A DNA stretch of 48,848 nucleotides from an uncultured Clostridia bacterium (GTDB lineage Bacteria; Bacillota; Clostridia; Christensenellales; Borkfalkiaceae): NCBI GenBank assembly GCA_944375795.1, contig CALWAU010000041.1:1-48848 (forward strand). Direction: 5' to 3'. Below the pieces are notes generated by a model, which saw only the letters and a list, made by a program, of their open reading frames with translations, made no database searches and was not told the origin of the DNA. Made by a program: the position numbers and the translations under genes. Shown here in pieces: positions 16,455 through 25,809 of this stretch. How positions within the stretch are numbered: position 1 is the stretch's first letter; the number at the start of each line of letters is the position of its first letter.

Positions 16455-17924
16455 ATGGAAAATTACAGCGTTTACGAAGACATTGCCAGCCGGACGAACG
16501 GCGATATTTACATCGGTGTCGTGGGGCCGGTGCGCACGGGAAAATCCACGTTCATCAAGCGATTCATGGAAGAACTGGTGCTTCCCTCCGCCGACGAATC
16601 GAGGCGCGCGGTCATGACGGACGAATTGCCGCAGTCCGCCGCGGGCAGGACGGTGATGACCACCGAACCCAAGTTTGTCCCCGCCCAGGCGGCGAAAATT
16701 TCCGTGCGCGAGGGTGCGGAAGCCTCCGTGCGCCTCGTGGATTGCGTCGGATTCGCGGTGGAGGGCGCGGGCGGATTTGAGGAGGACGGCTCGCCGCGGC
16801 TCATCAAGACGCCCTGGAGCGAACAGGCCATGCCCTTTGAACAGGCCGCCCGGCTGGGGACGGAAAAGGTGATCCGCGATCATTCCACCATCGGTATCCT
16901 GATGACTACGGACGGCAGCATCGCGGATATTCCGCGCGCGTCCTATGTCTCCGCGGAGGAGCATGCCGTCTCCGAGCTCAAAGAAATCGGAAAGCCCTTC
17001 GTCATTTTGCTCAACTGCCGCCAGCCGGAGACGCAGGAGGCGCTGCGCGCTTCTCTCGAGGAGAAATACGGCGTACCCGTATTGGCGGTCAATGCGGAAC
17101 GGCTCACGGAGGAGGAGATCCTCCTCATCATGCAGAAGGTCCTTTTCGAGTTCCCCGTGACGGGAATCGATATCCGCCTTCCCAAATGGATACAGTCCCT
17201 CCCCGAGGACAGCCGCGTGGTTTCCGCGCTGCTCGGAAAGCTCAAAAAGCTGGCGCCCTCCCTCGTGAAGATGAAGGACTGCCTTCTCCTCGAAAATCTG
17301 TTTTCGGAGGAGGACCGCTTCGTCAACCCCGACAATATCAATATGGAGCTGGGGAAAGGGCGCGCGGAACTCTTTATCGATGCGGAGGACGGCCTCTTTT
17401 ACGAAGTCCTCAGCGAGGAATGCGGCGAAAGCATTCCCGACGATTTCGCGCTCATGCGCTATGTGAAGTCCCTCGCGGACGCGAAGCACAGTTACGATAA
17501 AATCAAGGACGCTTTCGAGGAAGCGGAGGCGAACGGCTACGGCACGGTCGCGCCCGGCGCAGGGGATATGGCCCTCGATCCGCCCAAGCTCATCAGAAAG
17601 GGCTCCGGGTACGGGGTGAATTTCCGGGCGACGGCGCCGAGCTATCACATCGTAAAGGTGGAGGTATCGGGCGAGGTGAATCCGATCATCGGCACCCAGC
17701 AGCAGGGAGAGGATTTCGTCCGGGAAATTCTTGCCGACTATGAGGAGCACCCGGAAAAAGTATGGGATACCAATATTTTCGGAAAGACGCTGCGGGAGCT
17801 CGTTTCCGAGGAACTTTCGGAAAAGATCGGCGCCATGCCGCCGGATATCCGCAAAAAGATGCGCCGGACGATCACCCGCATCGTCAACGAGGGCAGGGGC
17901 GGGGTCATCTGTATCCTGCTCTGA
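16455..17924 (+). CDS. spoIVA: Stage IV sporulation protein A, spore-coat basement ATPase
   Basis: A 489-residue protein (492 in B. subtilis) that polymerises on the forespore surface by ATP hydrolysis and anchors the coat. Walker A is GPVRTGKST (residues 24-32), the switch region is TTEPKFVP and VDCVGF, and the C-terminus ends in the family's hydrophobic VICILL tail used for membrane-proximal anchoring. The ATG at 16455 follows GGAGG. A sigma-E-like promoter and an inverted repeat lie upstream. It shows that the organism carries an endospore programme. Confidence 0.96.
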   Translation: MENYSVYEDIASRTNGDIYIGVVGPVRTGKSTFIKRFMEELVLPSADESRRAVMTDELPQSAAGRTVMTTEPKFVPAQAAKISVREGAEASVRLVDCVGFAVEGAGGFEEDGSPRLIKTPWSEQAMPFEQAARLGTEKVIRDHSTIGILMTTDGSIADIPRASYVSAEEHAVSELKEIGKPFVILLNCRQPETQEALRASLEEKYGVPVLAVNAERLTEEEILLIMQKVLFEFPVTGIDIRLPKWIQSLPEDSRVVSALLGKLKKLAPSLVKMKDCLLLENLFSEEDRFVNPDNINMELGKGRAELFIDAEDGLFYEVLSEECGESIPDDFALMRYVKSLADAKHSYDKIKDAFEEAEANGYGTVAPGAGDMALDPPKLIRKGSGYGVNFRATAPSYHIVKVEVSGEVNPIIGTQQQGEDFVREILADYEEHPEKVWDTNIFGKTLRELVSEELSEKIGAMPPDIRKKMRRTITRIVNEGRGGVICILL

Positions 17925-17993
17925 GGACGGAGGAATAAAATTCCGAAAAGGGGATATACTTCTTCTAAATTCTTTTTTCGGAGAGATATTCCC

Positions 17994-18161
17994 ATGAGCA
18001 AATCTTCAAAAAACGGAAAAGTACCCAAGATGACGGAAGAGCAGTATGCGGAGTACGTCATGGCGATGAAGGACGAAACGCCCGTCAAGGGCTATCGGGA
18101 GCTTGCGGAGGGCAACCATGGAACTCCGCACGTCGATCCCGGTACCCGCAAAAAGAAGTAA
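17994..18161 (+). CDS. 55-residue basic small protein, unknown function
   Basis: ATG at 17994 with a GGAGAG site 9 bases upstream, then 55 codons ending in TAA. The protein is hydrophilic, starts MSKSSKNGKVPKMTEEQYAE, has a short helix (EEQYAEYVMAMKDE) and ends in TRKKK. It lies 69 bases after spoIVA and before a strong terminator, so it may be sporulation-expressed; this is inference from position. No family recognised. Confidence 0.6.
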   Translation: MSKSSKNGKVPKMTEEQYAEYVMAMKDETPVKGYRELAEGNHGTPHVDPGTRKKK

Positions 18162-18185
18162 ATTTTCGCATGAATATCCGAACGG

Positions 18186-18236
18186 CAGGGAACGTTCCGG
18201 CGGCGGCAGACCGCGGCGGCGTTCCCTGTACTTTTT
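18186..18236 (+). terminator. Intrinsic terminator after the spoIVA unit
   Basis: CAGGGAACG (18186-18194) and CGTTCCCTG (18220-18228) arms followed by TACTTTTT. Confidence 0.75.
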
Positions 18237-18373
18237 GGCTCAAACCGGAGGCGAGGGGTCATGTCCGCGCCGAATCGGGCTGTCCCGGGCAGGCAAAAAA
18301 CGGATTTTGAGGGGAGGTTTGTAATTTTTTAGCAAATTTTTATGCTTTGGAAAGAGAATTTTTCGCAAAACCC

Positions 18374-18402
18374 TTGACCGCGGGGCAAAGATGTGCTATA
18401 AT
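18374..18402 (+). promoter_or_regulatory. Distal sigma-A promoter before the 18648 gene
   Basis: TTGACC, 17 bases, TATAAT with TGC extension. The predicted transcript would have a leader of about 240 bases with no coding frame I can support. I see only short hairpins there and no known RNA family. Confidence 0.75.
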
Positions 18403-18558
18403 AAAGGACGTAAAGAAAAATGTCGGGGGTTCCGACGCGTTTCGGTTTCATCTTTCCGCCCGCCGGCGGTCATGCGTCCGAAAGGGGCGTTCGTGCGGGG
18501 CATGGGTCGCCGTTTCGGAAAAAAATGAAAAAAACCGGAAAAATTTTCGCTGAAGGTA

Positions 18559-18587
18559 TTTACTTTTTTGCGAAAATGTTGTAAAAT
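18559..18587 (+). promoter_or_regulatory. Proximal promoter before the 18648 gene
   Basis: TTTACT, 17 bases, TAAAAT, about 60 bases upstream of the start codon. With the promoter at 18374 this gives the gene two likely start sites. Confidence 0.5.
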
Positions 18588-18647
18588 GGTAGCGATGTAA
18601 GCTTATCCGATTTTTTCGCAAGCGAATAAGATAAATTGAGGTGTGAT

Positions 18648-21600
18648 ATGACGGATTACGGCAACAACAACCAGAAGCAGACTCCTTCTTACGCTTATGC
18701 GAACGTACCGCCTAAGGGAAACGAGACGGCCCTCATGATCGAAGGGCTGTATAACGGCCTTTCGTACGATTTGCAGAAGATGAAAAAAGAGCTGATGAAC
18801 GAGCTCAAGTACAACGCGCTGCAAGCCAGCTCGCTGTATCAGTCCGTTCAGAAGGAAACGGGGGCCGCCACGGAAACCAACGCGCAGACCGCTCAGTCGA
18901 TGGTGCGCGAGCTCAAGTACGGTTATCAGCAGAACCAGATGATTTACGAATCTCTGTCCGGCATATTGACCGACGACGTGCTCACGAAACTCGAGACGGT
19001 GGAGGGCAAGGTCGAGGTCCTCGAAGAAATCGACAAGGCCCTCGCGGACATCAAGGAAAAGCTCGAGGAGCTCGCTTCCCGTTCCGAGCCCGATTATGAG
19101 GTGCTCGCCGAATCGGTGAAGGAGAAGGTCTCCGAGATACTCACCGCGCAGGAAGAAGTCGATTACGACAAAATCACCGAATCCGTCTGTGAAAAAACGG
19201 AGTCGAGCATCGCCGCGCACAACAAGGAGATCCTCGACGCCGTCGCGGCCATCCCGGTCGCGGAAAACGTCGATTACGCCCGCATCGTCGAGGAAGTGAG
19301 CGAAAAGGTCGCCGAGCTTCTCCGCGAAGCGCCGGCGACGGCGGAAGAAGCCGTTTCCGGCATCGATTACGACCGCATCGTCTACGGCGCGGCGGAGAAG
19401 GTAGTGGAGTCCCTTCCCTATCCCGATAAGGTAGATTATCGCCGCATCGACGAAAACTTCATGAAGGCCGCGGAGAGCATCAGGCCGGCCGCCCTCGACG
19501 AGGAGGTGCTGGCGGCGAATATCGCGGCGGCCGTCGTTCAGGCGATAGCGGAAATGAATCCCGATGCCTTTGCGGAGGCCGTAGCCTCCAAGATCGTCGT
19601 TTCCGAAACGGCCGCGGAAGAAATCGATTACGAAAAACTCTCCGACATGGTCATCGCCAAGATGCCCGCGCCCGTCGAGCCCGAGCCCATCGATTACGAC
19701 CAGCTCGCGGAGGCGATCGTCGCCAAGATGCCCGCGCCCGTCGAACCCGAACCCATCGATTACGACCGGCTCGCGGAGGCCGTTGTCGCGAGGATGCCCG
19801 AGGTCATCGATTACGACCGCATTTCCGAGACGGTTGCGGAAAAGGCACCTCAGCCGGAAACCGTCGATTATGCCGTCATGGCGCAGAGCGTCGTCGACCG
19901 CATGCCTCAGGCGGAGGCCGTCGATTACGACGCCCTCGCGCAGACCATCGCCGAAAAGCTGCCGCAGGCGGAAGCCATCGATTACGATCGGGTCTATCAG
20001 GCGGCGAAAGCGGCGGAGGTCATTCCCGATCCCGTCGATTACGACCGCATCGCGGAAATCGTCGAGACGAAGCTCTCCAACGAGGTCGATTACGACGTCG
20101 TGGTGGACGAGGAAGGAAGAAAGCAGATCGCCCGCAGCGTCGCCGAGGACATCGACTACGAAGGGCTGTCCGGCAAGGTGGCGGAAGGCATCGATTACGA
20201 GGGGCTTTCCGACAAGGTCGCCGAAAAAATTATCCTGCCCGAGATCGAAGTCCCCAAGGCGGAGGAAATCGATTACGATTTGCTCGCGGAAATGGTTGCG
20301 CAGAAGATCGCCGTTCCTCAGCCCGAGCCTCCTACATACGACGTGGTGGTCGACGAAGATGGCGCCCGCTCCATTGCGGAATGCGTGGCCGCTGCCATCG
20401 ATTTCGATACCGTGACCGATAAGGTCGCCGAGAAGGTCAAGATGCCCGCGCCCGAAATCGTTCTGCCCGAACCGGAGGCGCTCGATTACGACGCCCTTTC
20501 CGACAAGGTCGCCGAAAAGATCGTCGTTCCTCAGGCCGAAAAGACGGAGATCGATTACGAGACGCTTTCCAGCGAAGTGGCGGAGAAGATTGTCGTCCCC
20601 ACGTTCGATATCCTCGTGGACGAGGAAGGGGCGGAAAAGATCGCCGACGCCGTCGTCGAAAAGATGCGTTCGCAGTGCCCCGTCATGGAGAAGGAAGATA
20701 CGGCCGAAGAAGCCGCGCCCGCAGCCGAGGGAGAAGTGGCCGAGGAGGCCGCGCCTGCCGAGGAAACCGCCTCGGAGGAGACGGCGGAAGCAGAAGAAAC
20801 GGTTGAGGAAACGGCAGAGGAGGAATCCGCCCCCGCAGAGGAAGCGGTTGCCGAAACTGCCGAAGAAGAAGCGGCTCCTGCAGAGGAAGTGAACGAAACC
20901 GCGGAAGAGATTGCCGAAACCGAAACCGCGGAAACGGAAGAAGCGCAGGCGGAGCCGGAAGCGGCGGAACCCGAAGAAACCGCAGCAGCGGAAGAAACGG
21001 TTGAGGAGACGGCAGAGGAGGAGTCCGCTCCCGCAGAGGAAGCGGCGGAGGCAGAGGAAGAAGTCGCCGCCGGCGAAGCGACGGAGTCGGAGCCCGCGCC
21101 CGAACAGCTGGTGGCGGAGAGCGAGGGAGAAATTCTTTCCAGTTCGCAATCCACCATCGAGACGGAGATTGCCGTGACGACCGCGGAGGCTGCGGCCTAC
21201 GAGGAGGGAGACGACAATAATCTCGTCGATGCGGAAACGGGGCTGGTCATCAGGTTAAAGCGCAGCTTTACCGCGAAGATGAAGCAGAGCGATCCCGCCG
21301 TCAAGCAGTATTACAGCGACATCAAGAACGAGCTTACTTCCTACAAGCGTCTCAATTCCAACCTCAGCTGGCACGGCGACAGATTCAATTTCGGCCGCGA
21401 AACGGTCGCGAAACTGAATATCTGCGGCAAGACCCTGTGCTTCTATGTCGCGCTCGATCCCAACGATCCCGAATATAAGACCACCGTCTATCATCAGAAG
21501 GACGTCGGTGCCCAGAGGGCGTACGAAAGCACGCCGTTCATGGTCAAGGTCAAGAGCGACGCCGGCCTGAAGAAGGCACTGCGCCTCGTCGGGTTCCTTG

Positions 21601-21746
21601 CGGAGAAGCTGGGCACGGATAAGCGCGACAATTTCGAGCCGACCGATTATGTGGAGGAGTTCCGCCACGAGTCGACCAAGCAGCTTTTGGAAGAAGGCTT
21701 GATCAAGGTCACGAAAGAGAAGAAGGTCGTCCTGGATTTCAATTGA
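18648..21746 (+). CDS. Giant acidic (I/V)DY-repeat protein with conserved-looking C-terminal domain
   Basis: A 1032-residue protein in three parts. Residues about 1-145: polar start, then a helical, probably coiled-coil region. Residues about 147-675: some 20 copies of a 15-25-residue unit, consensus (I/V)DY-(D/E)-x-(L/I)-(A/S)-(E/D)-x-V-A-E-K-(I/M), with three variant units of the form DVVVDEEGxxxIA. Residues about 684-850: Ala/Glu-rich low complexity. Residues about 859-1032: a globular domain starting LVIRLKRSFTAKM and containing NFGRETVAKLNICGKTL. No signal peptide, membrane segment or enzyme motif is visible, so a cytosolic or scaffold role is likeliest. GAGGTG precedes the ATG. I know no function; clostridial genomes carry similar C-terminal domains in hypothetical proteins. 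Confidence 0.88.
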   Translation: MTDYGNNNQKQTPSYAYANVPPKGNETALMIEGLYNGLSYDLQKMKKELMNELKYNALQASSLYQSVQKETGAATETNAQTAQSMVRELKYGYQQNQMIYESLSGILTDDVLTKLETVEGKVEVLEEIDKALADIKEKLEELASRSEPDYEVLAESVKEKVSEILTAQEEVDYDKITESVCEKTESSIAAHNKEILDAVAAIPVAENVDYARIVEEVSEKVAELLREAPATAEEAVSGIDYDRIVYGAAEKVVESLPYPDKVDYRRIDENFMKAAESIRPAALDEEVLAANIAAAVVQAIAEMNPDAFAEAVASKIVVSETAAEEIDYEKLSDMVIAKMPAPVEPEPIDYDQLAEAIVAKMPAPVEPEPIDYDRLAEAVVARMPEVIDYDRISETVAEKAPQPETVDYAVMAQSVVDRMPQAEAVDYDALAQTIAEKLPQAEAIDYDRVYQAAKAAEVIPDPVDYDRIAEIVETKLSNEVDYDVVVDEEGRKQIARSVAEDIDYEGLSGKVAEGIDYEGLSDKVAEKIILPEIEVPKAEEIDYDLLAEMVAQKIAVPQPEPPTYDVVVDEDGARSIAECVAAAIDFDTVTDKVAEKVKMPAPEIVLPEPEALDYDALSDKVAEKIVVPQAEKTEIDYETLSSEVAEKIVVPTFDILVDEEGAEKIADAVVEKMRSQCPVMEKEDTAEEAAPAAEGEVAEEAAPAEETASEETAEAEETVEETAEEESAPAEEAVAETAEEEAAPAEEVNETAEEIAETETAETEEAQAEPEAAEPEETAAAEETVEETAEEESAPAEEAAEAEEEVAAGEATESEPAPEQLVAESEGEILSSSQSTIETEIAVTTAEAAAYEEGDDNNLVDAETGLVIRLKRSFTAKMKQSDPAVKQYYSDIKNELTSYKRLNSNLSWHGDRFNFGRETVAKLNICGKTLCFYVALDPNDPEYKTTVYHQKDVGAQRAYESTPFMVKVKSDAGLKKALRLVGFLAEKLGTDKRDNFEPTDYVEEFRHESTKQLLEEGLIKVTKEKKVVLDFN

Positions 21747-21867
21747 TTCCGGGCGGCAAAGTAAATCATACATAAGAATACGAAAGGGAGAGCTGATAAT
21801 TTAACGATTTTCGGCTCTCTATTTCATGAAAGGGCGAAACGGCCCTTTGAGGAGAAGAACAGGAAAA

Positions 21868-23829
21868 GTGAATTACAGAAAACAAGACAGAAATCTTTCC
21901 GGCAGACGCAATGTATCCGCAAGCGAACCGGAAAGCGAAACGGCGATACGTTTCGGAAAGAACAGGACTTCGACCCGCTCCGCTTCCGGCGGAACGGGTA
22001 CGTCCATGCAGGCAGACGCCCGGACGGAACGCAAACGTTCCTCCCGGGACATTCCGTCCGCCGCGAATCCGAGGGGGGAATATCGCGACGAACGCAGGAC
22101 CGGCGCGCGCCGAAGCGCGCAGACAGGCGACGAGGGAGAAAACGCCGAGAGGCGCGTCCGGGGCATAAAGAGGAAAAAGCCGGTAAAAATTCTCTTTCTC
22201 GGCGGCGTGGGCGAAATCGGCAAGAACATGACCGCCCTCGAATACGGCAACGACATCATCATCATCGACGCGGGGCTCACGTTCCCCAACAACGAGGACA
22301 TGCCCGGCATCGATCTCGTCGTGCCCGATATTTCTTACCTGGTGCAGAACAGGGATAAGGTGCGCGGCATTCTTCTGACGCACGGCCACGAGGACCATAT
22401 CGGCGGCATTCCCTATCTGCTTCGCGAGCTCAATCCCGGTACGCCCGTGTACGGCACGAAACTCACGTTGATGCTCGCCGACAACAAGATTCAGGAGCAT
22501 CATATCCAGAGCGTCACCGAGCGGGTAGTCAAACCGGGCGACAGGGTAAAGCTGGGCGTTTTTGAAGTGGAATTCATCAATGTCAACCATTCCATTTCGG
22601 GCGCGGTGGCATTGGCGATCCGCACGCCCTGCGGCCTCGTGTACCACAGCGGCGATTTCAAAATCGACCTGACTCCCGTCGCGGGCGAGCCCATCGACCT
22701 CAAACGCATCGCCGAGCTGGGCAAAGAGGGCGTGTTGCTGTATATGGGCGAATCGACGAATATCGAACGCCTCGGCTATACGATGAGCGAAACGGTCGTC
22801 GGCACCACGCTCGATCATCTCTTTTCGGAAAACATGAACAGGCGGCTGATCATCGCCACCTTTGCCTCCAACGTGCACCGTTTGCAGCAAATCATCGACC
22901 TCGCCGTGAAATACCGCCGCAAAGTGGCGCTTTCGGGGCGGAGCATGTTCAAGGTCGTAGATGCGGCGGTGAAGATAGGCGAGCTCAAAATACCCGAGGG
23001 CGTGCTCATCGAAGTGGAACGCAGCAAAAATCTGTTCGACGGAGAACTGGTCATCGTTTCCACGGGCACGCAGGGCGAGCCGATGAGCGCCCTTACGCGC
23101 ATGGCGTCGGGGGATTTCAATAAGGTCACGATAGGGCCGAACGACACCATCATCATTTCGGCGACGCCCATTCCCGGAAACGAAAAAATGGTGTACCGCG
23201 TCATCAACAACCTCTATAAAAAGGGCGCCAACGTGGTATACGAAAGTCTCGAAAAGATACACGTTTCCGGCCATGCCTGTCAGGAGGAGCATAAAATTTT
23301 ACACAATCTCCTCAATCCGCGCTTTTTCATTCCCGTGCACGGGGAGTACCGCCATCTGAAGCGGCACGCCCTGCTCGCGGAGGAGCTGGGGATGCCGGAG
23401 CGCAACATTCTCATCACCGAAATCGGGAATTGCGTGGAACTGACGGACGACAGTATCCGTTTGGGGGAAAATTTCCCCGCGGGTACCCGCCTCATCGACG
23501 GGGACGGCTTCGAGGATTACGGCACCAGCGAAGTGATGAAGGACAGGCTCCGCATGTCGGCGGAGGGCATCTTCGCCATTTTTCTCGCTGTGACGGGCAA
23601 TTATGTCATCAACGACCCCATCATCGAAAGCCGGGGCTATGTCTTTGCCGGCAATCGCGACGAGGATAAGGAGATCCGTTCCGTCGTTCAGAAGGCGGTG
23701 GAACAGTACGATTACGAGAACGGAAACAAGGACGAGCTCGCCGCCGTCGTAAAGAAGGCGCTGAAAAATCACATTTTCAAAAAGACCAAGCAATCTCCGC
23801 TCATCGTCGTTTCCGTTCTGGAAGTCTGA
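21868..23829 (+). CDS. rnj: Ribonuclease J
   Basis: A 653-residue metallo-beta-lactamase/beta-CASP ribonuclease that processes and degrades mRNA and rRNA, with endo- and 5'-exonuclease activity. The N-terminal 100 residues are a basic low-complexity extension. The zinc motif is THGHEDHIGG, followed by VNHSISGA, HSGDFKID, the beta-CASP segment and the distal His motifs HVSGHA and VHGEYRH. The GTG at 21868 is chosen because the in-frame ATG at 21826 has no ribosome-binding site and sits in a hairpin (AAAGGGC...GCCCTTT), while GAGGAG lies 13 bases upstream of the GTG. The start remains uncertain. Confidence 0.93.
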   Translation: MNYRKQDRNLSGRRNVSASEPESETAIRFGKNRTSTRSASGGTGTSMQADARTERKRSSRDIPSAANPRGEYRDERRTGARRSAQTGDEGENAERRVRGIKRKKPVKILFLGGVGEIGKNMTALEYGNDIIIIDAGLTFPNNEDMPGIDLVVPDISYLVQNRDKVRGILLTHGHEDHIGGIPYLLRELNPGTPVYGTKLTLMLADNKIQEHHIQSVTERVVKPGDRVKLGVFEVEFINVNHSISGAVALAIRTPCGLVYHSGDFKIDLTPVAGEPIDLKRIAELGKEGVLLYMGESTNIERLGYTMSETVVGTTLDHLFSENMNRRLIIATFASNVHRLQQIIDLAVKYRRKVALSGRSMFKVVDAAVKIGELKIPEGVLIEVERSKNLFDGELVIVSTGTQGEPMSALTRMASGDFNKVTIGPNDTIIISATPIPGNEKMVYRVINNLYKKGANVVYESLEKIHVSGHACQEEHKILHNLLNPRFFIPVHGEYRHLKRHALLAEELGMPERNILITEIGNCVELTDDSIRLGENFPAGTRLIDGDGFEDYGTSEVMKDRLRMSAEGIFAIFLAVTGNYVINDPIIESRGYVFAGNRDEDKEIRSVVQKAVEQYDYENGNKDELAAVVKKALKNHIFKKTKQSPLIVVSVLEV

Positions 23830-23848
23830 GCGCACGGCGGAGAAGGCC

Positions 23849-24481
23849 ATGAAGTACGCGGCGTCTCTCGTTCGCTCCCACGTCGGCGGCCGCATAGCGG
23901 AGCTCCGTGCGGAAGCACTTTCCCGCGGGATTCCCGTCGTCGACGACGAAACGTTGAATTTTCTCATTCTCATGCTCTCTGCCGCGCGTCCCGCCCGCAT
24001 TCTGGAAATCGGGACGGCGGTCGGGCTGTCGGCCGCGGCGATGCTCTCGCACTGTCCGCAGGCGCACCTCACCACCATCGAGCTCGAGGAGGAGCTGTGG
24101 CGGGAAGCGAAGCGCAACCTTGGGGAGCTCGGTTTTTCGGGGCGTTCCACCTGTCATCTCGGCGACGCGGGAGAAATTTTGCCCATGATGGAGGGGCCTT
24201 TCGATTTTATTTTTCTCGACGGGCCCAAAGCGCAATACGAAAGATATCTGCCCGACCTCAAAAGGCTTCTGCCTTCGGGCGGCGTCCTGTTCGCGGACGA
24301 TGTGCTTTTATACGGCTGGGTGAGCGGCGAAAAGCCGACCCCGCCCAAACGCCGTTCCATCGTCGGGAAGATACGCGGTTATCTCGCGGCGGTTACAGCC
24401 GATCCCGAGCTCGTCACCTCCGTGTTGGACGTCGGAGACGGCGTGGCGCTTTCCGTGCGCATTGAGAGGAATCAAACATGA
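23849..24481 (+). CDS. trmR: Class I O-methyltransferase, probable tRNA 5-hydroxyuridine methyltransferase
   Basis: A 210-residue catechol-O-methyltransferase-like enzyme: motif I LEIGTAVGLSA, acidic TTIELEEEL, then FDFIFLDGPK with the metal-binding Asp, and LFADDVLLYG. TrmR (B. subtilis YrrM) methylates ho5U34 of tRNA to mo5U. The assignment comes from the next gene, a U32 protein of the TrhP type, overlapping by four bases; B. subtilis has the same yrrM-yrrN-yrrO order. A GGAGAAGG site is present. Confidence 0.8.
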   Translation: MKYAASLVRSHVGGRIAELRAEALSRGIPVVDDETLNFLILMLSAARPARILEIGTAVGLSAAAMLSHCPQAHLTTIELEEELWREAKRNLGELGFSGRSTCHLGDAGEILPMMEGPFDFIFLDGPKAQYERYLPDLKRLLPSGGVLFADDVLLYGWVSGEKPTPPKRRSIVGKIRGYLAAVTADPELVTSVLDVGDGVALSVRIERNQT

Positions 24482-25674
24482 AAACGGAGCTTCTTGCCCC
24501 TGCGGGCAATCCGTCCAAATTGGATACGGCGCTGTATTTCGGCGCGGACGCCGTGTATGTCGGCGGCAAGCAATTTTCCCTTCGCTCGTTTGCGGATAAC
24601 TTTTCCGGGGACGAGCTGAAAGCCGCGGTCGAAAAAGTGCACGCGGCGGGGAAAAAACTGTACGTCGCCGTCAATATTTTTGCCCGGAACGCAGACCTGT
24701 CGGCGCTTGCCGACGGTTTCCGTTTTTTGGAGGCGATCGGGGCGGACGGGGCAATCGTCAGCGATCCGGGCGCCGTATATGCCGCCAAAAGGGCCGCGCC
24801 GGGGCTTTCGCTGCACCTCTCCACGCAGGCGAATACCACCAACAAATATGCGGTAAAATTCTGGTCGGATGAGGGGATTTCCCGCGTGATTCTCGCGCGG
24901 GAGCTGTCGGTAAAGGAAATTTCCGAAATCAAGGCATTCGTTCCCCAAACGGAAATCGAAGTTTTTGTGCACGGGGCGATGTGCATTTCTTACAGCGGGC
25001 GCTGTCTTTTGTCCGATTATCTGGACGGCAGGCCCTCCAATCGCGGGGCGTGCGTACAGGCGTGCCGCCGTTCGTACGGGCTGGTCGCCCTCTCCCCGGA
25101 CGGCGCCGAAACCCTTCTTCCCGCAGAGGAGGACGCCCGGGGGACGTATATTCTCAACAGCAAGGACCTCAATTTGCTCGCGCACCTTTCGGGGCTGGAG
25201 CGGGCGGGTGTCGATTCCTTCAAAATCGAAGGCAGGATGAAGAGCGAATATTATCTCGCCACCGTCGTCAATGCCTATCGCCGCGCGATGGACGGGGTAA
25301 GTTTCGGGGAGCTCGCCTCCGAGCTCGACGACGTGGCGCACCGCGATTACACCGAGGCGTACGCGTTCGGGAAAAATTCGGAGACCGTGCAATACAAAAA
25401 CAGTCAGACGAAGGGAAACTGCGTTTACGTCGCCGACGTTTCGGGCTCGGAAGGCGGTTTCGTTTTCGTCGAAATGCGCAACCGCTTTCGGGCGGGGGAC
25501 GTTTTGGAGGTGCTCTCTCCCGGGCAATACTTCGGAAAGAGCTTTTCCGCAGACGTCATTTTCGATTCGTCGGGGGCGCGCACGGAAGATGCGAAGCTCG
25601 TGCTCGGCAAATACAAAATCGCCTGTCCGTATCCGCTTGCCAAGGGGGATATCCTGCGTCGGAGACGGGCATAG
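24478..25674 (+). CDS. trhP: U32-family protein, probable tRNA uridine 5-hydroxylation protein TrhP
   Basis: A 398-residue U32 protein starting ELLAPAGNPSKLDTALYFGADAVYVG, the family signature (residues 3-28). The central region has the conserved Cys cluster: SYSGRCLLSD, GACVQACRRSY (metal/Fe-S-type cysteines) and KIEGRMKSEYY. U32 proteins were once called peptidases. TrhP and RlhA members are now known to act in prephenate-dependent RNA hydroxylation. The overlap with trmR points to wobble-uridine hydroxylation in tRNA rather than proteolysis. B. subtilis has two such genes; only one is present here. Confidence 0.82.
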   Translation: MKTELLAPAGNPSKLDTALYFGADAVYVGGKQFSLRSFADNFSGDELKAAVEKVHAAGKKLYVAVNIFARNADLSALADGFRFLEAIGADGAIVSDPGAVYAAKRAAPGLSLHLSTQANTTNKYAVKFWSDEGISRVILARELSVKEISEIKAFVPQTEIEVFVHGAMCISYSGRCLLSDYLDGRPSNRGACVQACRRSYGLVALSPDGAETLLPAEEDARGTYILNSKDLNLLAHLSGLERAGVDSFKIEGRMKSEYYLATVVNAYRRAMDGVSFGELASELDDVAHRDYTEAYAFGKNSETVQYKNSQTKGNCVYVADVSGSEGGFVFVEMRNRFRAGDVLEVLSPGQYFGKSFSADVIFDSSGARTEDAKLVLGKYKIACPYPLAKGDILRRRRA

Positions 25675-25737
25675 AAAAAATCTCTTTCCGCAATCTTTGT
25701 TTTTTTCGGGAAAATTTCTTCCTGCATTTGACTATAT

Positions 25738-25765
25738 TTCCAAAAAAGCTATAATAAATAGCGAA
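25738..25765 (+). promoter_or_regulatory. Sigma-A promoter of the asparaginase-peptidase group
   Basis: TTGACT, 16 bases, TATAAT, 45 bases before the start codon. Confidence 0.75.
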
Positions 25766-25809
25766 ATTTCCGTTTTTACTCCCTCCGAAAGGGGAAAAAT
25801 CATATTGCC

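Noticed and set aside
18603..21149. 848-codon open frame on the minus strand opposite the repeat-protein gene
   Set aside because: It mirrors the repetitive GC-rich coding of the plus-strand gene, is made of Phe/Arg/Leu-rich low complexity and has no ribosome-binding site.
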